The notes below the pieces were generated by a model. That model saw only the letters and a program-made list of their open reading frames with translations. It searched no databases and had not been told where the DNA came from. A stretch of 47,712 bases of DNA, from the NCBI GenBank assembly GCA_028715415.1, contig JAQURX010000002.1, positions 71,432 through 119,143 of the forward strand, read 5' to 3'. Source of the stretch: Candidatus Omnitrophota bacterium (lineage in GTDB: Bacteria; Omnitrophota; Gorgyraeia; Gygaellales; Profunditerraquicolaceae). This document shows, piece by piece, positions 15,001-27,000 of this stretch (the stretch's first letter is position 1; each line of letters opens with the position of its first letter). The translations under genes and the position numbers were made by a program.

Positions 15001-18000
15001 AATACGATTATGTAGTCGGTATACCGGATGAGAAAACTATTCCAACGAAAGTAGATATTTGCTATGTCAACGGCAATAACGTTTCAGGATTTGTGGATGT
15101 AAATGTCGCAGAAACAATTGTTAATCCTACCGCTAACTTCTTTACATGGCAGTTAACAGATACTTGCTTAATAATCCATTCTTTAAATACCTTAGAACAA
15201 GAATTAAAAGATCACGGTATAGTAAATTCAGCAGCGTATACAGTGCATATTCGTATTAATGGGAATACAAGTTATTTTATGACCCTGGATCTATTTAAGA
15301 AATATAATTACGCAGTAGGGATATTGCAAGAGAAAACTCTCCCCGTAAAAGTTGAGGTTAGTTATGTTAACGGTAACAACGTTTCCGGATTTATGCCAGT
15401 TCAAGCAGCAGAAAGCATCGATAATCCGACAGCTAACTTCTTTACATGGCAGTTGACGAATGACGGATTGATGATTCATTCTTTGAATGTATTGGCTGAA
15501 GAGCTCTCGCAACATGGGTTAAATAGCCCATCGGCAGAGGTAATTTATGTCCGCATCAATGAAGACCACGGATATCTTTTCTCGTTAGATTTATTCAAGA
15601 AGTACGATTATGTAGTCGGTATTCCTCAGGAAAAGGCCATTCCTACAAAAGTAGATGTTTGCTATGTTAACGGGAACAATGTCTCAAGATTCACAAATAT
15701 AAATGTTGCTGAAACTATTACTAAGCCTACAGCCAACTTCTTTACTTGGCAGTTAACGGATAAAGGGGTAATTATTCGTTCATTAAATACATTAACAAAT
15801 GAATTAAGTAACCACGGGATAACTGACGCAACTACTCGTACAATTCATATCCGTGTCAATGAAAATAAGAGCTATTTCTTTACATTAAATGAATTCATTG
15901 GCTATAACTATGCTGTAGGCATCCAACAAGAAACTGCTATCCCAACTAAAGTAGAAGTGAGTTATGTTAACGGGAATAATGTTTCAAGATTTACAGATGT
16001 AAATGTTGCTGCAACGATCACTAAGCCCGCAACAAACTTCTTCACATGGCAGTTGACAGATAAAGGATTAATCATTCGTTCATTAAATACTTTAGGCCAG
16101 GAATTAAGCAATCGTGGAATTAATGACGCGGAATTGAGAAGTATTCATATCCGTGTAGATGGGGATAAGAGCTATTTCTTTACATTAAATGAATTCATTG
16201 CCTATAACTATGCTGTAGGGATTGGCCAAGAGATGTCATTGCCGACAAGAGTCGAAGCGAGCTTTAATTATGGAAACAATGTTTCGGAATTCACTCCTGT
16301 GAATGTGGCAGAGACAATTACAAAACCCGCGAATAACTCATTCAGCTGGGAGTTAACACCTCAAGGCTTGTTAATCCGTTCTTTGAATAACTTAGAGCAG
16401 GAATTGAATAATCGTGGTATTACGAATGCAACTGCCCGTACAGTGCATATCCGCATAAATGGCGAGACTAGTTATTTCTTTACCTTAAATGAATTTAAGG
16501 CTTACAATTTTGCTTTAGGTATCGCACAGGAAACAACTGCTCCGTCAAAAGTTGAAGCTAGCTTTGTAAATGGAAATTTGATTTCAGGCTGGATAAATGC
16601 AGCTAATGCAGTAGCTTTGCCTTCTCCGGCAGGCGTTGCCATTGCGCCAAAGAATACAAATAACGATGCAATGTATATTGCAGGATTTAATTGGAATAAT
16701 TTAGTTAGCTATGCCAACGCACAAAATATTCCACTTTCAAATAAATTTATTCGGCTTAGAGCTAAACATCAGGATGGGCTGACAGTTTATGATATATACC
16801 TTTCCGGTGAAGAGGTGCACTCGAATGACAATAATCCCGGCATAGATTTAACTAAGGCTCAGAAAATATCCGGGAATGCGACAACAGGTACTTATACAAT
16901 CGCTTTAACAATCGTAAGCGGAGTTTCTATTTCTCCCGAAGTTAATTTAGGCACAATTCAGGTAAATACATGGGCATGGATTGCTCATAATAATTTGATT
17001 ACTCCTTTCCAATGGGAAATTGCCAGAGCTAATTTTGAGAAAATCTTTAGCCATAGAAGCAGGCTTACTTGTACTGCAAAAGAAGCCATAGATTATGCTC
17101 TACAAGCACAGGCAGAATATAATGCTGGCTTTGCAAGCAAGATTTACCGTGCGATTCGCCTTGTAGATAGGTCTGTGGCGCATGTAAACAAATTAGATGC
17201 CGAAACTAGGGCTAAATTCAACACAATGTCTTCTTATAAATTATTAAGTGTCAGCCCAGTTATGTCGTTAATTGCGATAGGAAATCAAAAAATTGTCTTT
17301 GCTTTGATTGTGATAGTTCTTGGAGTTTTGGTTTTAAAAATTGTCGTTATGCTGCTAAATGATGTGAGAAAAGTAAAGCTCGGTGCATTGGTTGCCGGGA
17401 TTATGTCTGTTATTTTATTTTTAGCTGGTTGCGGAGTTACACCTACCACCCCGACAATTCCGGATGACCCTACAGTTATTGAAAATCCTCAAGATAATAG
17501 CGAGAAAATGTATAATTGGCTCCTTAGCCGTCAAAGGATAAGTGGCGTAATTGAAGCGGATGCAAGCGTTGCTTATACCTATGATCAGGCTTTGGCAGCA
17601 GAAGTGTTGTATTTGTTTGGTAGCCGGGCAGAAGAGCCTTTAAAGAAAATGCTTAATTTCTATCAACGCCAATATGAAAACCAGATTGCACAGTATGGGG
17701 CATTTAAGGGATTTTTTGAGGCATATACAGTGTCAGGATCTCCTGATAATCAACATGGCCAAGGGCACGTTGTCGGTCCACACGGATATTTATTACGATT
17801 CTTATCAAAATATACCAAATATCATCCGGAATATAAGCCGCTAGCTAAGGCAATCGCTGATTGGATAATTTCCCAGCAGGATGTTGATGGTTTGATTACT
17901 TTTGGATTTGATGCTAATGGCAATAAACTTAACTGGTATTCTACAGAACATAACTTAGCAGTCTTCGGAGGTTTGGATGGTTATGCGGAATGGGTGGTGG

Positions 18001-21000
18001 GTTACGGAAATTCTGATTATGATTATTATCATGGCGCAGTAGTTAAATTAGAAAATGGGATAAAAACAATCCTTTGGGATGGCCAGCGATTCTTAGCTGG
18101 TAAAAACGATCAGAAATATGTCGCGGATGCATACACATTAGGATATCTTGCTTTTGGTTATGATTACAGCAGTCTTCCGTCTGCTGCAGAGGGAATATTT
18201 ACTACTACGCATTCAGGGATTACCGGGGTGGATAATGGAAAGTCTATTTATCCGGACTTAGATGGAGTGCAATTTGAATTTACTGCCCAGCTTGCTTTGA
18301 CATTCAGGCTTATCGGAGAACAGGGAAAGGGCATGTATTATCTTGGAGAAATCGATAAGGCAATCCAGGTTCAAGACGATATCGCATTCTTGTATCAGGC
18401 GACGAATCCTTCAACTCCTCCATATGGCACTTGGCTTTGGGGGGACAAAACTCCTTCAGTTGCTGCAGTATGCTGGTATGTTTTCGCACAAAAGAGCTAC
18501 AATATTCTTCCGGGTAGGTCGTGGGTAGAAATTAATAAACAAACGTCCAATCGTACTCGCCAAGGTAAAGTTGCTCCAACTCAAGAAGAATTTGAGGTTG
18601 CATTTAACGGAATTAACGTTTCTGGTTTTGACAAGTTGCCGAGCGTTAATCTCGAAAAGCCAAGAAATATGTTGAATTTAATTGGTGAGCATGGCGCTGC
18701 AAGATTTCTACAGGAGCTAGCTTCTACGGGACACATCCGCGCTCCCCCACAAGCTTTGTTAGATTCCAATTCTTTTTTAAAGAAAATATTTGAAAGCGCT
18801 TTCGGTTTAGTTTATTTTGAGAATAATCAGGTTTATATTTTACTTTCCCCGGATATCCTGTCGCAGAACAACCCCGAATTTCTCTTTACTTTAGTCCATG
18901 AAGCTGTCGAGGCATATTATAGGGTAGAAAAACATCTTAATGCAGAAGAAGCACACGCATATGCTTTAAAGACAGAGCAATTCCTTGTTTCTTTAGACCC
19001 ATTTGTTGACCTTTGGAAGAATTTAGCGGAAAAGAACTTGTTAAGTAGTGTGTTAAATGTTCCTGTTAGAGACGAGAAAGGTGTCAAAGAAATTCTTAAC
19101 CAATCCTTAAATACAGTTGTGGTAAATAATAATTTTATACTTACGCGTATCAGCAAGTTAGTATTGACCAATGAATTAATCGATGCAGAGCAATTAGGTA
19201 GAGATATCGCTTTAGAATGGCGTGTATTAAAAAACAGTATTATTGGTTTTGAAGCCTTATATTTTGAAGACAATCACTTTATTATCTTCTATAAGATAGG
19301 TAATAGCCGTATCGCAATAAGAATTGCTCCGGATTATTTCGTAGATTATTTGACTGATACAGAAAAAATTGTTTCTTTCTTAGGCAATGGGGCGAGAGTG
19401 GATATTGTTTTAGATCAGGCAGAAGTAGAAAGCATAAAGAATGATTTAGATTTCTATAAGCAACATCCTGAATTTTATCAATTTGTTTATAGGCTTAATT
19501 CGGATAATTATCAAGATGCGCTTGATGTTTTGACTGAGTTGGAAGCATTGGCAAGGAATCCGGAATTAAGAAGGGAAGCGGAGAGATTAATTCATGCGGC
19601 TTTAGGTATAGACAATCAGGCTGTTCAGCTAAAAGCTCAGTCTATGCTTAATCATTTATATAGTGCAAGGCCCACGGATTTTCCTTACGCTAAAACAACT
19701 AGAATTGCAAAACTTGGCGAAGAGATTAAGTTTGAAGATCTGGTTATTGAAGTTAATGCGGATAGCGTAAGAAACCTTGAGGCATTTGGCGCGCGTTTTG
19801 TAATTTTACAGGAAGGCGTTGTTAAATACTTGGATTTGGCAGTAAGCAGAGAAGATACAAATAAGCTTAGGTTATCAACGAACAATCCAATAATTGCCAA
19901 GAAGGGCATAATCCATGTCGCTTTACAGACGAGGCAGGATAACAATGCTCAGTGGATTTATTCTCAGGATGAAAAAGGCAATATTATAATCTTTTGCCAG
20001 AGAGATTTACAAGGTGAAATGATCTATCAGGCTTGGCCTGCATATATGGGGGTTTATGACCAGGATTGCAAAGTATTTTATGATGAAAATGGCAGGGCAA
20101 TTCCCGGCACATTTAAATCTATAGAAGACATCTTGCCTCGTTTAAAAGAGAAAGATTTCCGTTATATATATGTTATGGGGGTTTATCAGCTTGATAAGCC
20201 GGAAAATATCCAAGGCCAAGCTGGCCCTGATGCTTCGTTATTTTCACCTCTTAGCTTTAGCATTAGCAAGGAATTAGGCGGTGAAGAGGGGCTAAAACGA
20301 TTGGTAAGTAGAGCGAAAGAAGAATTTGGTATTGATATTATTGTTGACCTTATACCGCATGTTAACCAGAATTTTAAAGACCTTCCTGAGTGGGCGATTG
20401 TAAAAGCAAGGGCTTTTGGAAAAATTGTCAAGCGCCTTGCAACAGATGGAAGCTGTAATTATGAGGATGGCAGTGCGGTTGAATGGCATGATTCAGCAAT
20501 GATTAATTGGAGAGACAGCCGCAACATAGAAGCATTTGCAGATTTAGTAAGAAGATTAGCTTCTTTAGGGGTTTCTGGTATAAGAGGCGATGTGTTCCAC
20601 AGGCTCGGGAGCATGTTGCCGGTAGATGCCTCTTTAAATAGTAAACAAAAGTTATTTGGACAGGTTACTTCTTGGGATCGTAACGCATATGGCAAATACA
20701 GAGGCGGATTTAGGATTGTAAATCAATGGGATGCTAATGAGGCTAATCCATTATTGATTTATTTAGTTGCGCAAATTTCAAAAGAATATCCGGAATTTGT
20801 TTTTATTGGGGAAAATTATGAAAGAGACATTCAATTGGTTAAATCCGGTATCGTTCCAATAGATATCGGTACCCATGATGATTTGGAAAACTGTTTATTG
20901 CGCGGTAGCAGCACCCAGGATGTTTTAAACAGCCATTTCCGTTGGCTATTTAGTGCTTTCCCACAAGGAGCTCAGCTTGCCTCAGCCCTGGAGACCCATG

Positions 21001-24000
21001 ATTATTATCGCCTCATGGATAGATGGAACAGCTATGGGCCCGAAAAAGCAAGAGCGGCAATCTGGGCGTGGTTAGCAACAACTCGCGGGCCTGTCATCAT
21101 CTATAATCGTCAAGAAATAGGCGAGGTTCATCGTATCAGAATAGATAATTTTACTTATCATAATTATGATGAAGCTAATAGGCAGAAATATTTTGCTCAG
21201 CTTGATTTTGAAAACAGATTTGGCGAAACAGTGCAGGATTTTTATTCGAGGGCTTTAGGCTTCTATAGAGCAAATCCAGCAATTTATAAAGGAGACAACT
21301 ATATTATCAATACCGGACATAATAGAGTATTTGCTATCGCAAGATACAACGGCAAAAGCAATTATATATTCTTGATTAATATGGGATGGGAGAAGGCGTC
21401 TGTAAATATTGAGTTAGCGCCATTGGTTGCTAGATTGAATATTGATACAACTTCAAATAAAATTTATAAGATAGTTGATTGTGAATCAAAGAAAGAAGAA
21501 CTATTCTCTGGAGCTGAATTAGCTGGAGAGAACTTTAAGTTAACCCTCGATTCATTTAAGACGGCTATTATTTCAATAAGTGATGTTACTGGATCTTGCG
21601 ATCAGAATGATTTGTTAAGACAATCACTCATTCGTTATCAATTACAAGACAAGCTGTTACGTGTTACCTATAATTACGCATTTAAGTATATTGAAGAAGT
21701 AACTAATAATCCAGGGTTGTTCTACGGCCGATTCAAAGAATTAGCTATGGTTGTTACAGATATAAATAATAAAAACAGTATAAGCATTGCAGACTTGACT
21801 ATATTAATGCACGATTTAATTGAGAAATATCCGGTACGTAAGGCTGAAATCTCAAATCAGCTATTAAATGGTTTGGCCGCAAATGAGTTTGATAAAGACG
21901 TTACGATTGTTGTAGGCAAGGTTTTACGCTGGATGGGAGTGGGCGTTGTAGTATTTGTTACCCCTGAAGTAAAGCCGCTTTCTCACGTCGGCGGCATGGC
22001 AGATGTATTAGGTGAGCTTCCAGTAGTTTTAGTCGAATCCGGATTAAAAGTTTATGTTGTTAGCCCGCTTTATACATATTCAGAAACCAATAATGGGATT
22101 ATCAGCCGTAAATATATTAAAGACCAAACAATAACTAAATGGAATATTAAATATACTGGGAAAATTGCTCAGGTTTATTTGGGGCGTCATGGTATTGTTC
22201 AGGCAGCAGTGGCGCATACTAAAATAGCAGGCGTTGAGCACTTATTGTTAGATAACTCTGATTTTGCGGATGCTTTATACGGTGGGTTAAGAGGCAATAC
22301 CACTGATCCTAATCAAAGAGTAACTAAGGAGCATGAGGAGTTAAGGGCGATATTTCTTTCATTGGGTGCTTTGGAAGCAATGAAGGTAATGAATATATAC
22401 CCTGATATAGTTGTCGGTAATGATTGGATGTGCGCTCCTTTATTAGCGCATCTTAATTCAAGCCGTTCTTTATATAGGAATGACCCGCATTTTATGCATA
22501 CGGATAGAATCGGATGGGTGCATAATAATGGGCAGGATTATCAGTTTAAGGTTGGGCGTTTCCAGGAAGGGGTTGATTTATTGGGTAATATTGGATTAGC
22601 ACAAGAAGATTACGGTTGGTTCATAGACCCGCACAATGGCGATACAATAAATTTCATGGCTGCATTTATTAGAAATGCTCATTTTGTTGTTGCAGTAAGC
22701 CCCGGGCAGATGTCTGATTATTTAAGAGGTGATGGTAAGGGTTGTGGTGAAGGTCTTTGCCATATATATCGTCAATTGATGAATGAGCGCAGGCTGTTTG
22801 CTATTACAAACGGGATTTTCTTAAGAGAGATTCAAAGAGGGTGGTTTGGAAAGTCCATGTTTGATGTTAGAGAAGAAGCAGATATAGAGAATCTATTGGC
22901 TATGGTTGCCGAGAAGAAACAAGAAGCCAGAAAGGTTATTGCTGAATATCCTGAATATTGGAGGGCAACTGAAGACAGAAGAAGTAATATTGATGATGGA
23001 AATTTTGTGGTAAACATGGTTTCACGTATTGATTCCCAAAAAGGGATGCAGTTTGTCGCTCCTTTTGTGCGCCGAATAATTACTAGCGGCAGGTATCCTG
23101 ACGTGATGTTTGTTTTTGGAGGGAAAGGGAACCCCGATTTAATGAAAGAATTAGATCGTTTGGTGTTTGATTTTCCTGGCCGCGTTGGTTATTCTAATGG
23201 CTATTTACCCGATCCTCATCCTACCAAGATTTATAATCGAACATTTATGGGGGGAGATTTATTTATCGCCTTTTCAACTTGGGAACCGGGTGGAATTTCG
23301 CCGATGCAGGCACTTGGATTTGGCGTGCCTTGCCTTGTTTCTGATGTCCAAGGCCATAAATCAACAGTGAAGACTATTGCCATTCCGGAATTTTCTTGGG
23401 CTTTTGATGTAACTAGCGATGAACAAGGATGTAATGGTGCACGTTTCCCGATTGACGAAGGTAATTTTGATAATACTATTAATAATATTATGGTTGCTTT
23501 TGACCATTGTTATAACATTTGGAGCCAAAGAAATGTTAATTCTAAGTATTCACAGTTGATAAGAAATGCTTTATTCAGCGATAACAGCTGGGAAACCAGC
23601 ATTAATTTAGTAGAAGCATTGTTTAAATTCTCTGTAACAGGCGAAAATCAACATTATCAAAGATTTTATCCTCCAGCTACTTCGTTTCTCGGTAAGCATT
23701 CAGAAGAACAAATTGACGAGTATAGACAGCGCGTAATTAAAGCTCATGAAGAAGGAAGAGTTGTTGAGCTAGCTCAACAAAATAATAAAGAAATCTTTGA
23801 TATTTTAGACACATTGGAAGTAAAACGCGATGCCAATAAAGAGCCTTTAAGATTACACGATATTTTACAGGCCAAGAGAATATTTCTTGTTACGAATTCA
23901 GAGCGCGGGCCTCCGGATGGATTTGCCGAAGATGACGCAATCTTTGTATTCCTTAATAAAGAAGATCAGATACTTATCCGCATCGCAGTAATTATATTCC

Positions 24001-27000
24001 ATGAAGCTGTAGAGCAACAGTTAGTTGCCGAAGGCCTGCTTGTCAATGAAGCCCATAATTTTGTTAGTTCAATCCACCATTTAGTTGGTAATCTAGATTA
24101 CTGGAGTAATAAATTTAGCCTTACTGGAGCACATGAAGAAGAAGCAGAGTATTTTAAGTCTATTTGGAGCCGTTTCATTCGAGGGGCCAAGGCGTTTCTT
24201 ATTGGGGAAGAAACATCTAGAGGGGAGAATTTTGTTCCTTCCGCATTATTGAATAGCGATGCGCGTAGAAAAAAACTTGGAGCAATAAGCTATGCTGATT
24301 TGTTAGCTGCTGATAAAGCTCAGCATTATTCAGATCAAATTAAACATACCGTAATGACTTTTAATCCGCTAGACGGAGGGTTAGGAGCCAATGTTGCAAG
24401 AATTAGATACCTAAACCTTAGGGCACAAAATGAACCGGAAGAATTTAAGGATCGAGCTAGAGACGAAAAGACAGGAGATGTTAAGCTTGGTGCTAAAGGG
24501 ACCGACCTGGCTTACGATATCAATCTTAATGGCAAATTAATTCGAGTGAGTATTGCGGAAATGAAACTTTTGAGGATAATTTCCGAGCACGATAATGGTA
24601 TTGCTTCTTATGCCGAGGCTAATTATGTGCCTTTGATTAGTTCTGATTCTAAGCCTTCCTATGAAAGGCTTCTAAAGAAATCTTGTTTGTTGGAACCAGC
24701 AAAGACGTATGAACAAGCCCTAAGAGATAGGAATATTATAGTTGGTGATATGGAGAGGTTTAATACTAAAGATCTTCCAACTCTTGATCCTGTCACCGGG
24801 CTTATATGGGATAAAAAGAAAGCAGGCGGCGGGCACGGGCAAATCGGAATGCTTTTTCTTCTGGATGTTTTAAGGTGGGGAATATCAGTAATCAAAGAAG
24901 CTTTTGCTACAATACTAAATGAAAAAATATACATTCGGGCATTCTTTAACGGAGATGGCATTAATAATATGCCGGATCGAGTTATTGTTGGCTGGATGGC
25001 AAGGGATAATATTCCTGTAGTAATGATTACGACTACAAAAGCCGGCATTGATAAGAAAGGCGGCCAGATTGGCATAGAAAGGTTTGAGAGTGATTTAGAC
25101 GAGGCCCCTTCAATCTTAGAGCTTGCTCAAGTACATAAGGACCAAAGGAAGCTTTTTGCAGAAATGGGTTTAACAAAGGGAGAGGCAGGAGCCCAGTATT
25201 TTAATACAAATATAGCACTTATTAATTATAATGCTCTTTCTCAAATACTTAAAGCTCTGGCTCAAATCGTCGGGGAAGATAGGGTCAAAGAAATTATCGC
25301 TCCTACACTTATACCTAATCCTAAAGAAGTAAAGGATAAAGATGGTAATGTGCTATTTAAATTTATCCAGTTGGATGGGGCGCTTGGGTCAGCATTGCTT
25401 AATTTGAATGCATTTTTTGCTCGAAGCACCGATCCAAGAATAAAATCGCTGCTTTCTTTAAGTGGCACAGGGAAATTGTTAAATATCGTTAACGCAGATA
25501 AGAATTATCGCACCCGTTTCTTTACTCCAGTAAAAGAAGCTACGGATTATTGGTTCCAAAATTACACTGATTACTATTCTAAAGACAAGATTTCTTCAAC
25601 ATGGATGCTTGAAGATTCAGAAAGTGACCTTACTCCTCCATTATTTGACTTGATTTCTTATAAGAGAAATGCAGAAGGCGTGTTGCTTCTTGATAAGAAA
25701 GGAGAGCCTGAGGACGATGGATTCTGGAAAGATGTCCAGAATTGCATTGATTGCCTCGGTACTAATGCTTCAACCAAGCATCTTAAATCGTTGGCTATAA
25801 AAGGAAGAGTTAAGCTTCAATGTGCAGTATACGCAGGCGAAGTAGAGATTAACAGTAACTATCCAGGCGTGGTGGATCTCAATGATTATTCTAATTTACC
25901 TCGAACATCTGCGGGAAATCTCAATTTGAATGATATTGCAATTATTATAGATGAGAATAAAGAATTAACATTCAAACAAAAAACAGTTGAAACTAAAACT
26001 AATGACGGCTTCAAACATATAACTTCTGAGAAATCAGCAAAGAATATCAAGATAGTTTCTATTACAGGGCCGAATGCAAGCGGGAAAAGCGAATCCGGTA
26101 AGCATCTTGCTTCCAAAGGTTTCCCGGTTATTGAAATAGATGAAATTTTCCGTAAGCTTAGCAAAGTCGCTCCTGCAGAATTAATAGAAAAGCTTACAGC
26201 AGAATTTGGTTTGGGAGTAATCAATCAAGCAGGTGGCGTGGATAAGAGTGTTGTTTTTAAAAGCTCTGAAACGCTTGCTAGGTATGAACAAATTACTAGG
26301 CCTTTTGTTTTGTTGAAAATATTAGAGCAAATTATAGAGAAGTTGGATTTATCCTCAAGTATTATTTTTGTTGATGGTGCTTATACCCATAAAATCGGAA
26401 TGAATCAATTAATAGATGAAGTTTGGTATTTGGCGAGAGAACGGGAAACACGTGAAGAGTCTATGTATATAAGAGATGCTGCTAAAGGGATTCCTGTTGA
26501 AGCTACTAGGCTTGCTATAGAAAGATTAAATAAAGATTTACCTTCACATGAAGAATATTGCGCCATGGCTTCATTAATTATCGATAATAACGGGGAGTTA
26601 AGTGACGCTTTGAATTTAGTAGATTGGCATGTTAAAAGAATTTTAAATGGATTAGCTAAGCCTACAGCTTTGGATGGAGAAATTCAAAAGAAATGGCAAG
26701 AAGCTTGGAATAAAGGCATATTTATTGTTACTCCAGAACAAATGCAACGTACAAAAATGCAAAAAGGGTTACACAATTTCGTTGCTCGTTTATCTGCTCA
26801 TGAGAGAAAGGCTCGAAAGATGTATTGGCTGGATATGCCTGTTAAGTTGGATTTGCCGCTCGAAGCGGATAAATTTAATTTTTCTAAGATTAAGCCCGAA
26901 GAAGTGTTGGTAGATAATCTTCGCCTCGCAGGAGAAAATTGGAAAGTAGTTATTAATGCTTCGCCTACTGAACAATACGCCTCAATTCTTGTTCCTAAAT

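Noticed and set aside
14223-16622. CRISPR array or non-coding satellite in the 300-bp repeats
   Set aside because: The period is 300 bases with coding conservation and no short direct repeats and spacers. The units keep the reading frame and conserve protein residues, so they are domain repeats.
21775-21850. Dockerin-type calcium loop in the linker before GT5
   Set aside because: Only one partial loop (DINNKNSISIADL) is visible and dockerins need two. Treated as linker.
24659-25075. Longest minus-strand open frames (about 138-145 codons, also near 34.4, 37.9 and 2.8 kb)
   Set aside because: All are antisense to well-motifed domains such as UDPGP and the P-loop kinase, and read as low-complexity Ser/Leu/Phe sequence typical of reverse shadows.
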